From contig NZ_JACRSQ010000005.1 in assembly GCF_014384895.1 (NCBI RefSeq), positions 1-64,000 of the forward strand: a stretch of 64,000 nucleotides of DNA, given 5' to 3'. Below are positions 57,505 through 64,000 of this stretch, piece after piece. Position 1 is the stretch's first letter; each line of letters begins with the position of its first letter. Made by a program: the position numbers and the translations under genes. A model generated the notes under the pieces. That model made no database searches and was not told the DNA's origin. It was given only the letters and a program-made list of their open reading frames with translations. This DNA is from Bianquea renquensis. Lineage in GTDB: Bacteria; Bacillota; Clostridia; Lachnospirales; Bianqueaceae.

Positions 57505-59433
57505 ATGGGAATGAATGTTGCACAGAAAGTAATTTCAGCGCACCTGGTGGAAGGCAGGATGGTTCCGGGGGAGCAGATTGGGCTTCGCATTGATCAGACG
57601 CTGACCCAGGATTCAACGGGGACTATGGCCTATCTGCAGTTAGAAGCCATGGGCGTCGATCAAGTGAAAACCAAGCGGTCTGTTGCCTATATTGACCACA
57701 ATATGCTGCAGCAAGGGTTTGAAAACGCGGATGATCATAAATATATTCAGACGGTGGCGAGCAAGCATGGAATCTACTTCTCCAAGCCAGGCAATGGAAT
57801 CTGTCATCAAGTCCATTTGGAGCGCTTTGGCGTGCCGGGCCAGACGCTGTTAGGTTCTGACAGCCACACAACCACGGGCGGTGGAATCGGGATGTTGGCC
57901 ATGGGCGCCGGCGGTCTTGACGTAGCCGTAGCCATGGGTGGTGGCACGTACTATATCAATATGCCTAAGATCGTAAAGGTGGAATTACAGGGAAAACTCC
58001 AGCCTTTTGTCTCGGCAAAGGATGTGATTCTGGAGGTCCTTCGCCGCCTGAGCGTTAAGGGCGGAGTCGGCCGAATTGTCGAGTATACAGGCGAAGGAGT
58101 CAAAACGCTGACAGTGCCGGACCGCGCCACAATCACCAACATGGGAACCGAATTGGGCGCGACCACATCGATTTTCCCTACGGATGAGATGACAAAGACA
58201 TTTTTGGAGGCCCAGGGACGGGGGGATGTCTACGTAGAGCTTCAGCCGGACGCCGATGCCACCTATGATGAGGAGATTACCATTGATCTGGAGGCGCTGG
58301 AGCCGCTGGCGGCTCTGCCCCATAGCCCGGATAACGTAAAGAAAGTGAAGGAAGCGGAGGGAATTAAGGTCGATCAGGTCGCCATCGGCAGCTGCACCAA
58401 TAGCTCCTATCTGGATATGATGCGGGTTGCGCGCATTCTAAAAGGAAGGACAGTCCCGGCGGAAGTCAGTCTGGTCATTGCGCCCGGCTCCAAGCAGGTG
58501 CTGACCATGCTGGCGGAGAATGGAGCTTTGGCGGACATGATCGACGCAGGAGCCAGAATTCTGGAGTCTGGGTGTGGGCCCTGTATCGGCATGGGGCAGG
58601 CGCCGGCGACGGGCGCGATCTCTCTGCGGACGATCAATCGAAACTTTAAAGGTCGCTGCGGTACGGCTTCCGCGGGAGTCTATATCGTCAGCCCGGAGAC
58701 GGCGGCTGTGAGCGCGCTGGAAGGAAAGCTGACGGATCCCCGCACCTACGCGGACCGTGTGGATTTATCCGTCCAACTGCCTGAGAAGTTCTTTGTCCAT
58801 GACAATATGCTGATCCCGCCCTCAGAGAATCCGGAGACGGTGGAGGTAATCAAGGGACCCAATATTAAAGATTTCCCTGTGAACGAGGCTCTCGGGGAGA
58901 CAGTCGAAGGTAAGGTTCTGATCAAGGTGGAGGACAATATTACCACAGACCATATCATGCCTTCCAATGCGAGCCTGCTGCCCTTCCGTTCCAATATTCC
59001 GCACCTCTCGAATTTCTGCCTGACCCCCTGCGATCCAGACTTCCCAGCCAGAGCCAAAGCCAACGGCGGCGGATTTATCGTGGGAGGCGACAACTATGGA
59101 CAGGGTTCCAGCCGTGAGCACGCCGCGCTTGTCCCTCTGTATCTAGGCATCAAGGCGGTTTTAGCTAAAAGCTTTGCCAGAATCCATAAAGCGAACCTGA
59201 TTAACAGTGGAATTCTGCCGTTGGTCTTTGAGAATCCTGAGGACTATGATGCGTTGACGTTGATGGAAGATTTGATCATCGAGAACGCCATCCAGCAGGT
59301 CAAGAGCGGCCGTGTCGCGGTTAAAGATGCCAAGAGCGGCCAGGAAATGGCATTTCGCATCGAACTGACAGATAAGGAACTTCAGGTTCTATTGGCAGGC
59401 GGAAAAATCAATTTTATCAGACAGGCACAGTAG
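57505..59433 (+). CDS. Aconitate hydratase
   Basis: 642 residues, the shorter anaerobe-type aconitase. GSCTNSS and SGCGPCIGMG supply the cluster cysteines of the [4Fe-4S] centre; GSDSHTTTGGGIG and DNYGQGSSREHAALVP are substrate-binding blocks, the last in the mobile swivel domain. Converts citrate to isocitrate. AAGGAGG precedes the ATG; 31 bases after the citrate synthase gene. Confidence 0.94.
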   Translation: MGMNVAQKVISAHLVEGRMVPGEQIGLRIDQTLTQDSTGTMAYLQLEAMGVDQVKTKRSVAYIDHNMLQQGFENADDHKYIQTVASKHGIYFSKPGNGICHQVHLERFGVPGQTLLGSDSHTTTGGGIGMLAMGAGGLDVAVAMGGGTYYINMPKIVKVELQGKLQPFVSAKDVILEVLRRLSVKGGVGRIVEYTGEGVKTLTVPDRATITNMGTELGATTSIFPTDEMTKTFLEAQGRGDVYVELQPDADATYDEEITIDLEALEPLAALPHSPDNVKKVKEAEGIKVDQVAIGSCTNSSYLDMMRVARILKGRTVPAEVSLVIAPGSKQVLTMLAENGALADMIDAGARILESGCGPCIGMGQAPATGAISLRTINRNFKGRCGTASAGVYIVSPETAAVSALEGKLTDPRTYADRVDLSVQLPEKFFVHDNMLIPPSENPETVEVIKGPNIKDFPVNEALGETVEGKVLIKVEDNITTDHIMPSNASLLPFRSNIPHLSNFCLTPCDPDFPARAKANGGGFIVGGDNYGQGSSREHAALVPLYLGIKAVLAKSFARIHKANLINSGILPLVFENPEDYDALTLMEDLIIENAIQQVKSGRVAVKDAKSGQEMAFRIELTDKELQVLLAGGKINFIRQAQ

Positions 59434-59443
59434 GAGGGTAATC

Positions 59444-60601
59444 ATGGGAAAATATGACTTGTTTTTACAGCGGTTTGAACAGCTATTAGAACAGCAGGAC
59501 GCGCGAGTACAGCGGCTAAAGAGTGAAGGCGATTTTATCGACTACAAGTCTCTGGATAAGCTGATTATCGGCGTCATCGGCGGAGATGGGATTGGCCCCA
59601 TGATCACAAAGCAAGCGCAGCGGATTATGGAATTTTTGCTGAAAAAGCCGGTGGAAGAGGGAAAGATTGAGATCCGGACCATTGAGGGGTTAACCATTGA
59701 AAACCGTGCGGCCTGCAATAAAGCCATACCGGACGATGTGTTGGCAGAGATCAAAAAATGCCATGTCCTGTTGAAGGGGCCGACCACGACGCCGCAGAAG
59801 GGCGATCCCTGGCCGAATATTGAGAGCGCCAATGTGGCCATGCGCAAAGAGTTGGATTTGTTCGCCAATGTTCGTCCTGTCAAAGTTGAAGAACAAGGGA
59901 TCGACTGGACGTTTTTCCGGGAAAATACGGAGGGAGCCTATGCCCTTGGAAGTCAGGGGATGAACATCACCGAGGATTTGGCCTTTGATTTTAAGGTTAT
60001 CACCTCCCCTGGCGCAGAGAGAATCGCCCGTGCTGCCTTTGACTTTGCCGATAAAAATGGAAAGACCCGGGTTACGGCAGTGACCAAGGCCAACGTGATC
60101 AAGACGACAGACGGCAAATTTTTGGAGGAATGCCGGAAAGTGGCGGCGGAATATCCGCACATAACCTTTGATGAGTGGTATATCGACATCATGACGGCGA
60201 AGCTTGTGGACGAGAAGCGCCGCAAGGACTTCCAGGTTGTGGTGCTGCCCAATCTGTACGGCGATATCCTGACAGATGAGGCCGCCGAGTTCCAGGGCGG
60301 CGTGGGTACAGCGGGCAGTTCCAATATTGGCAAGCGCTACGCCATGTTTGAGGCAATTCACGGGTCTGCACCGCGGATGGTCCGGGAAGGACGCGCGCAG
60401 TATGCGGATCCCTCCAGTGTGATTCGCGCGGCGGCAATGCTGCTGGCCCATATCGGGTACGCTGAGGAGGCGGATAAGTTGTATGCAGCCCTTGATATTT
60501 GTGGCAACAGAGAGCGAAAGCTGGTCATGACAGGGCGGGACGACGGCGCCACGGGAGAGGAATTCGCGGATTATATTATGGCGACCATCGAGACGATGTA
60601 A
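59444..60601 (+). CDS. icd: Isocitrate dehydrogenase (isocitrate/isopropylmalate family)
   Basis: 385 residues. GVIGGDGIGPMIT at the nucleotide site start, KGPTTTPQKGD, RENTEGAY, DILTDEAAEFQGGVGTAGSSN and HGSAPRM are family blocks. Operon position after citrate synthase and aconitase makes isocitrate the substrate over isopropylmalate; product 2-oxoglutarate for glutamate. NAD or NADP preference is not clear. An N-terminal extension of about 40 residues precedes the core. AGGAGG lies before the ATG. Confidence 0.9.
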   Translation: MGKYDLFLQRFEQLLEQQDARVQRLKSEGDFIDYKSLDKLIIGVIGGDGIGPMITKQAQRIMEFLLKKPVEEGKIEIRTIEGLTIENRAACNKAIPDDVLAEIKKCHVLLKGPTTTPQKGDPWPNIESANVAMRKELDLFANVRPVKVEEQGIDWTFFRENTEGAYALGSQGMNITEDLAFDFKVITSPGAERIARAAFDFADKNGKTRVTAVTKANVIKTTDGKFLEECRKVAAEYPHITFDEWYIDIMTAKLVDEKRRKDFQVVVLPNLYGDILTDEAAEFQGGVGTAGSSNIGKRYAMFEAIHGSAPRMVREGRAQYADPSSVIRAAAMLLAHIGYAEEADKLYAALDICGNRERKLVMTGRDDGATGEEFADYIMATIETM

Positions 60602-60643
60602 CCGTCTGCTTGCGGGGTAGGCAGGACAAGGAGGATATAGGAC

Positions 60644-61327
60644 ATGGACGCAGGCTATTCGGATTCTCTTCCGGCGGGTACGAATTTGACCACCAGGGTA
60701 TATGCCCAAATCCGCAGCGATATTTTATCCGGCCGATATTCCATCGGGGAAGCGGTAACCGAATTAGGACTAGCAAAAGAACTTCATGTGAGCCGCACGC
60801 CGGTGCGGGAGGCTCTCCGTCAGCTGGAGTTGGAAGAGCTGGTGGAGATCACGCCCAACAAGGGAGCGGTCGTCACAGGGATCACAGCGGAGGATATCCA
60901 GGATATCTACGAGATCCGGTCGCTCATCGAAGGAATGGCCGCTGAGCGCGCCGCAAAGGAAGCGACGGACGAAGACATCGCGAAGCTGACGGAAATCGTA
61001 GATTTGACCCGATTTTATCTGGAGCGAAAGAATTATGATCAGCTCAAGACCATGGATGGACAGTTTCATCAGCTGTTGTACAGCATGTCCAAAAGTAGGA
61101 TGCTGAAACATATTCTGCGGGATCTTCACAACTATGTGGGCCGCACGAGAGGAGCATCACTGAAAAGCGAAGGCCGTGCGCAGAGCTCATTGGAGGAACA
61201 TCAAGCGGTGCTGGACGCAATCCGCAGCCGCGATGGAGAACTTGCAAAAGAGTGTATGACGCGCCATGTGAACAATACAGCGAAAAATGTTTTAAAGCAC
61301 CATCTCCAGAGCCAGCAAGGAGAGTAA
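60644..61327 (+). CDS. GntR-family regulator with FCD domain
   Basis: 227 residues. Winged helix (TRVYAQIRSDILSGRYSIGE, then ELHVSRTPVREALRQLE) at residues 10-75, then an FCD ligand domain whose metal-binding residues are seen as D-x3-H (DGQFHQLL), and late HQAVL and TRHV. FCD regulators sense small organic acids. Fourth gene of the citrate operon, so it likely represses it through ATTGTATACAAT at the operon promoter and responds to citrate or a related acid. GGAGG precedes the ATG. Confidence 0.9.
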   Translation: MDAGYSDSLPAGTNLTTRVYAQIRSDILSGRYSIGEAVTELGLAKELHVSRTPVREALRQLELEELVEITPNKGAVVTGITAEDIQDIYEIRSLIEGMAAERAAKEATDEDIAKLTEIVDLTRFYLERKNYDQLKTMDGQFHQLLYSMSKSRMLKHILRDLHNYVGRTRGASLKSEGRAQSSLEEHQAVLDAIRSRDGELAKECMTRHVNNTAKNVLKHHLQSQQGE

Positions 61328-61390
61328 TGGAAAATCCGTCGCAAGTCAAACTTTTTTGGTACAAGGATTTTGAAATTTGATAGTGACTGT

Positions 61391-61430
61391 AAAAACCCCC
61401 ATAGAAATCGAATTGTCTATGGGGGTTTTT
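61391..61430 (+). terminator. Terminator of the citrate operon
   Basis: AAAAACCCCCATAGA with its perfect 15-bp complement, 10-nt loop, T-rich end. Confidence 0.93.
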
Positions 61431-61454
61431 TAATTTGCCAATTTTTTCATAAAG

Positions 61455-61470
61455 CTAAGTATTTTACGAA
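61455..61470. repeat. 16-bp inverted repeat, left copy
   Basis: CTAAGTATTTTACGAA; its exact reverse complement is at 61767-61782. The roughly 300-base space between is AT-rich with a promoter but no convincing gene. Confidence 0.7.
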
Positions 61471-61691
61471 AAATAGCCTTTCTTCTTTCTTTTTTCGCCA
61501 TTTATTTTGATATTACCAAAATCGTGACCAGGTATACTTGAATGACGCTCTGCGAGATGAAGCATTGGTTATAACCGGATTGTTAAGAATTTGCTTTGAG
61601 AATTTGACCAATTTTTTGACCACAAATACTCTTACAAAACGTGTTTTGGCGTCCTTTGAACGACAAATTTTGTATAATAAGACAAGAAAAA

Positions 61692-61720
61692 TTGACAAAG
61701 ACCTTTCGATGCAGTATAAT
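61692..61720 (+). promoter_or_regulatory. Promoter of the exopolysaccharide operon
   Basis: TTGACA, 17-bp spacer, TATAAT: perfect boxes. Start site about 85 bases before the first gene. Confidence 0.9.
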
Positions 61721-61766
61721 AAACCAAAGATAGCAATAGATAGGAATTTCACATTGCAATTTGAGG

Positions 61767-61791
61767 TTCGTAAAATACTTAGTTTTACGAA
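61767..61791. repeat. 16-bp inverted repeat, right copy, with local dyad
   Basis: TTCGTAAAATACTTAG is the reverse complement of 61455-61470. Together with the next bases it also forms a local dyad TTCGTAAAA-7-TTTTACGAA in the operon 5' UTR, 21 bases before the first start codon. Confidence 0.7.
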
Positions 61792-61812
61792 AGAAGTAAA
61801 CAGGAGTTGACT

Positions 61813-62562
61813 ATGCAAATGAAGGACATGACAGATGAGACAGAGATCAGCCTGCAGGAGATAGCTGGAATTCTGCTGCACTGCCTTTGGCTGATTGCCG
61901 GGGCTACGATTATGGGCGCCCTGATAGCATTTTTGCTGACGAAGGCCTTTATCACGCCCCAATATGCGGCCTCCGCCTCTCTATATGTATATAATACAGA
62001 TAACCGTGAGAGCATCACCCAAAGCGATATCACCACATCGCAGAAGCTAGTTGAGACCTACATCGTCATCATGCAGAGCGACGCCGTTCTCAATCAGGTT
62101 GCGGAGGAGTCAGCGCTAGGATATTCAGCGAAAGAAATCAAGGAGATGTTCTCCGCCTCTGCCATCAACAACACAGAGGTTTTTCAGATTGTCATCAAGA
62201 ATCCGAATCCAGAACATGCGCAGTTGCTGGCGAACACATTCCTAAAGGTGGCGCCGTCAGAGATTATTCGGGTCGTCAAGGCGGGTTCCGTGGAGACTGT
62301 GGACGAAGCAGCCCTGCCGACTTCGCCAGTTTCACCGAATACAGTGCGCAATACACTCATTGGCGGTTTGCTGGGACTCCTTCTCTCCGCCGCCATTGTG
62401 GTGTTAAAAGAGTTTCTCGACACCACAATCAAGACGGCTGAGGATATCAAGAAGCTTACAAGCATACCGATTATCGGTGTGATTCCGACAATTAACGCCG
62501 TCAATGGAAAGAAAATCACAAATGGGAGATCGACCAATGGGACTAAATCGTTCAAATCATAA
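61813..62562 (+). CDS. Polysaccharide chain-length/export regulator (Wzz/CpsC/YveK type)
   Basis: 249 residues: N-terminal membrane helix (about 20-45), an extracellular helical domain, and a second helix near residue 180 preceded by the PTSPVSPNTVRN proline motif (ALPTSPVSPN). This is the Wzz domain adaptor of Gram-positive capsule systems, which activates the BY-kinase encoded next. ATG at 61813 with AGGAG 6 bases before it. Overlaps the kinase gene by 26 bases. Confidence 0.9.
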   Translation: MQMKDMTDETEISLQEIAGILLHCLWLIAGATIMGALIAFLLTKAFITPQYAASASLYVYNTDNRESITQSDITTSQKLVETYIVIMQSDAVLNQVAEESALGYSAKEIKEMFSASAINNTEVFQIVIKNPNPEHAQLLANTFLKVAPSEIIRVVKAGSVETVDEAALPTSPVSPNTVRNTLIGGLLGLLLSAAIVVLKEFLDTTIKTAEDIKKLTSIPIIGVIPTINAVNGKKITNGRSTNGTKSFKS

Positions 62563-63283
62563 AAAAAAGCAGAAGGCAAAAACACGGCCAAACCGGGGCA
62601 TGATGCTCAGTGATAAGACGGATTTTGGCGTGGTCGAGGGATACAAAGCCGCGCGGACAAATCTGATGTTTCTCGGCGGTGGAGAGAAGTGTCCCGTGAT
62701 TGCGTTCACAAGCTCCATTCCTGGAGAAGGCAAGACTACCACCTGCATTAACATGGCGATTACCTTTGCGCAAGCAGGGTTTAAGACATTGCTCATCGAC
62801 GCCGATATGCGGAAGATCCAGCTGTACCATTATTTCAGCGTACCGGCGAAGCCAGGGCTCAGTGAAGTGTTGGCGGGGCTGGAGGATGTGCTGCCAATCC
62901 ACGATACGCCGTATGAGAATTTAAAGCTGATGACAGGGGGAACGATTCCGCCGAATCCAGCCGAATTGCTTATGTCAAAAAAGATGGACGAGATGTTGGA
63001 AACCTTGCGTGTTGACTATGATTATATTTTTATCGATACGCCGCCGGTGTTGGCGGTGACGGATGCGGCGGCGTTAGCTCCCAAGGTGACAGGGCTGGTG
63101 ATGATGTCTCGCCAGGACTATACGAAAACGGAAGATATTCGGCTGGCCCTGGAGGATCTAAATCGTGTGGGAGCAAAAGTTGTGGGGATTTTGTTTAATG
63201 GGTTTAACGCCGAAGCTCATTCCTACAAATACAAGGGAGACTATCACTATCGATATTATGAGTCTTATGAGGCGAAGCGATAG
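62537..63283 (+). CDS. Tyrosine-protein (BY) kinase, CpsD/YwqD type
   Basis: 248 residues. SSIPGEGKTTTCINMA (Walker A), TLLIDADMRKIQ (Walker A'), DYIFIDTPPVL (Walker B), and a C-terminal tyrosine cluster (YKYKGDYHYRYYESYE) that is autophosphorylated. Controls polysaccharide polymerisation with the Wzz-type partner. ATG at 62537 has GGGAG 8 bases before it. Confidence 0.94.
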   Translation: MGLNRSNHKKKQKAKTRPNRGMMLSDKTDFGVVEGYKAARTNLMFLGGGEKCPVIAFTSSIPGEGKTTTCINMAITFAQAGFKTLLIDADMRKIQLYHYFSVPAKPGLSEVLAGLEDVLPIHDTPYENLKLMTGGTIPPNPAELLMSKKMDEMLETLRVDYDYIFIDTPPVLAVTDAAALAPKVTGLVMMSRQDYTKTEDIRLALEDLNRVGAKVVGILFNGFNAEAHSYKYKGDYHYRYYESYEAKR

Positions 63284-63310
63284 CCACGCCGAGAAAAGGA
63301 GGGACGCGGA

Positions 63311-63991
63311 GTGTATGTGGATTTTCACGCCCATATTTTGCCGGGAGCAGACCACGGAAGTCCGGACCTTGCACATTCTCTGAGACAGCTTTGGGCAGCG
63401 AAGAACGTGGGGGTGGATACGATTGTCGCGACCCCGCACTTTTATCTGGAATCAGGCCATACGGCGGAAGAATTTCAGAGCCGGCGGGACCGGACCTATG
63501 AGGCGCTTGTTCAGTCGAACACGACGGGGATTCGGATCATCAAAGGCGGAGAGATCCATCTGAGCTATGATTTACCGACGCTAGAAGGCTTGGAGCAGCT
63601 GACCATCGAGGGGACGAACTGGATTCTATTGGAGATGCCGAGAGGTATATGGCAGAATTGGATTGCCGACGCCATCGGGTACATCGAGTCGGCGCGGAAG
63701 CTGCGGGTGGTCATCGCCCACATCGACCGCTATGAGAAATCCATGCAAGAGAATCTGCTGGACATGGGGTATGGGATCCAGGTGAATGCGGAGAACATCT
63801 GCAACCGGCTTCAGCGGCGAAAGCTGTGTAAGCTTTTCAAGACGGGACAGGCCCATCTCCTGGGCAGCGATGTACACACCGATCCGGTTCAATCCTATGG
63901 ATGGTTCCAGAAGGCAGTCAAGATATTGGGGCAAGATGGAGAAACCGCTATGGAGACGGCTCGCTCCATCTTAGATGAAATACCATCCTAG
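63311..63991 (+). CDS. Tyrosine-protein phosphatase CpsB/CapC type (PHP fold)
   Basis: 226 residues from a GTG with AGGAGGG upstream. YVDFHAHILPGADHGSPD and ATPHFYLESG are the PHP metal motifs of CpsB/YwqE; later VIAHIDRY and LGSDVHT. Dephosphorylates the kinase tail encoded just before it. The gene is complete; the operon presumably continues past the window. Confidence 0.92.
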   Translation: MYVDFHAHILPGADHGSPDLAHSLRQLWAAKNVGVDTIVATPHFYLESGHTAEEFQSRRDRTYEALVQSNTTGIRIIKGGEIHLSYDLPTLEGLEQLTIEGTNWILLEMPRGIWQNWIADAIGYIESARKLRVVIAHIDRYEKSMQENLLDMGYGIQVNAENICNRLQRRKLCKLFKTGQAHLLGSDVHTDPVQSYGWFQKAVKILGQDGETAMETARSILDEIPS

Positions 63992-64000
63992 ATGGAATTC

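Noticed and set aside
61538..61810. 90-residue frame before the exopolysaccharide operon
   Set aside because: AT-rich low-complexity translation that overlaps the operon promoter and has no ribosome site.

Overview
The window looks like chromosome of a strictly anaerobic member of the class Clostridia (Bacillota). Supporting signs are a SCIFF peptide with its radical SAM maturase, a glycyl radical dehydratase, a Re-type citrate synthase operon, rubrerythrin, separate secD and secF genes, and consistent sigma-A promoters (TTGACA-17-TATAAT) with AGGAGG ribosome binding sites. I cannot name the species. Most genes are ordinary core and metabolic genes; accessory DNA is concentrated at 1-500, 22.8-26.2 kb and 40.9-43.5 kb.

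Layout: 0-0.5 kb holds insertion sequence debris. 0.6-4.5 kb is a heterodimeric ABC exporter whose 345-nt leader encodes a 41-residue peptide and two intrinsic terminators. 5-10.5 kb has a PHP protein and a glycyl radical diol dehydratase operon (enzyme, activase, EutS/PduU-like shell protein, EutP/PduV-like GTPase). 10.5-12.2 kb is the SCIFF locus. 12.3-19.3 kb carries secDF, recJ, apt, manA and a ROK kinase. 19.4-22.8 kb has an LCP protein and two transporters. 22.8-24.8 kb is a decayed mobile island bounded by insertion-sequence-like ends. It abuts 13 tandem copies of a 107-bp structured repeat (24.8-26.2 kb). 26.3-40.8 kb holds a DUF1002 exported protein, a ThuA/Gfo-Idh-MocA/AlkZ-related operon, a DEAD-box helicase, a cyclophilin, purA, a LysR regulator, a glycolipid operon and rubrerythrin. 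40.9-43.5 kb has two mosaic Uma2 genes, each next to the wreck of a small regulator, then a tRNA operon. 43.7-55.7 kb carries DUF1015, a second LCP protein, a Mn riboswitch with mntP, a split LysO exporter, a GlpA/GlpB/DUF1667 operon, an unrecognised BtrH-like protein, an AAA protein and a pyridoxine-type kinase. 56-61.3 kb is the Re-citrate synthase/aconitase/isocitrate dehydrogenase/GntR operon. 61.8-64 kb is the start of an exopolysaccharide operon (Wzz-like, BY-kinase, CpsB phosphatase).

Functional links: the citrate operon supplies 2-oxoglutarate and probably controls itself through a palindrome on its -10 box. The recJ and Re-citrate synthase genes share a hairpin plus pseudoknot leader just upstream of their ribosome binding sites. 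The apt and lysO leaders share a different 34-nt GC-rich element. The least explained signals are the ABC exporter leader, the pseudoknot leader family, the 107-bp repeat array and the Uma2 cassettes. All assignments come from reading the sequence; no database search was run.
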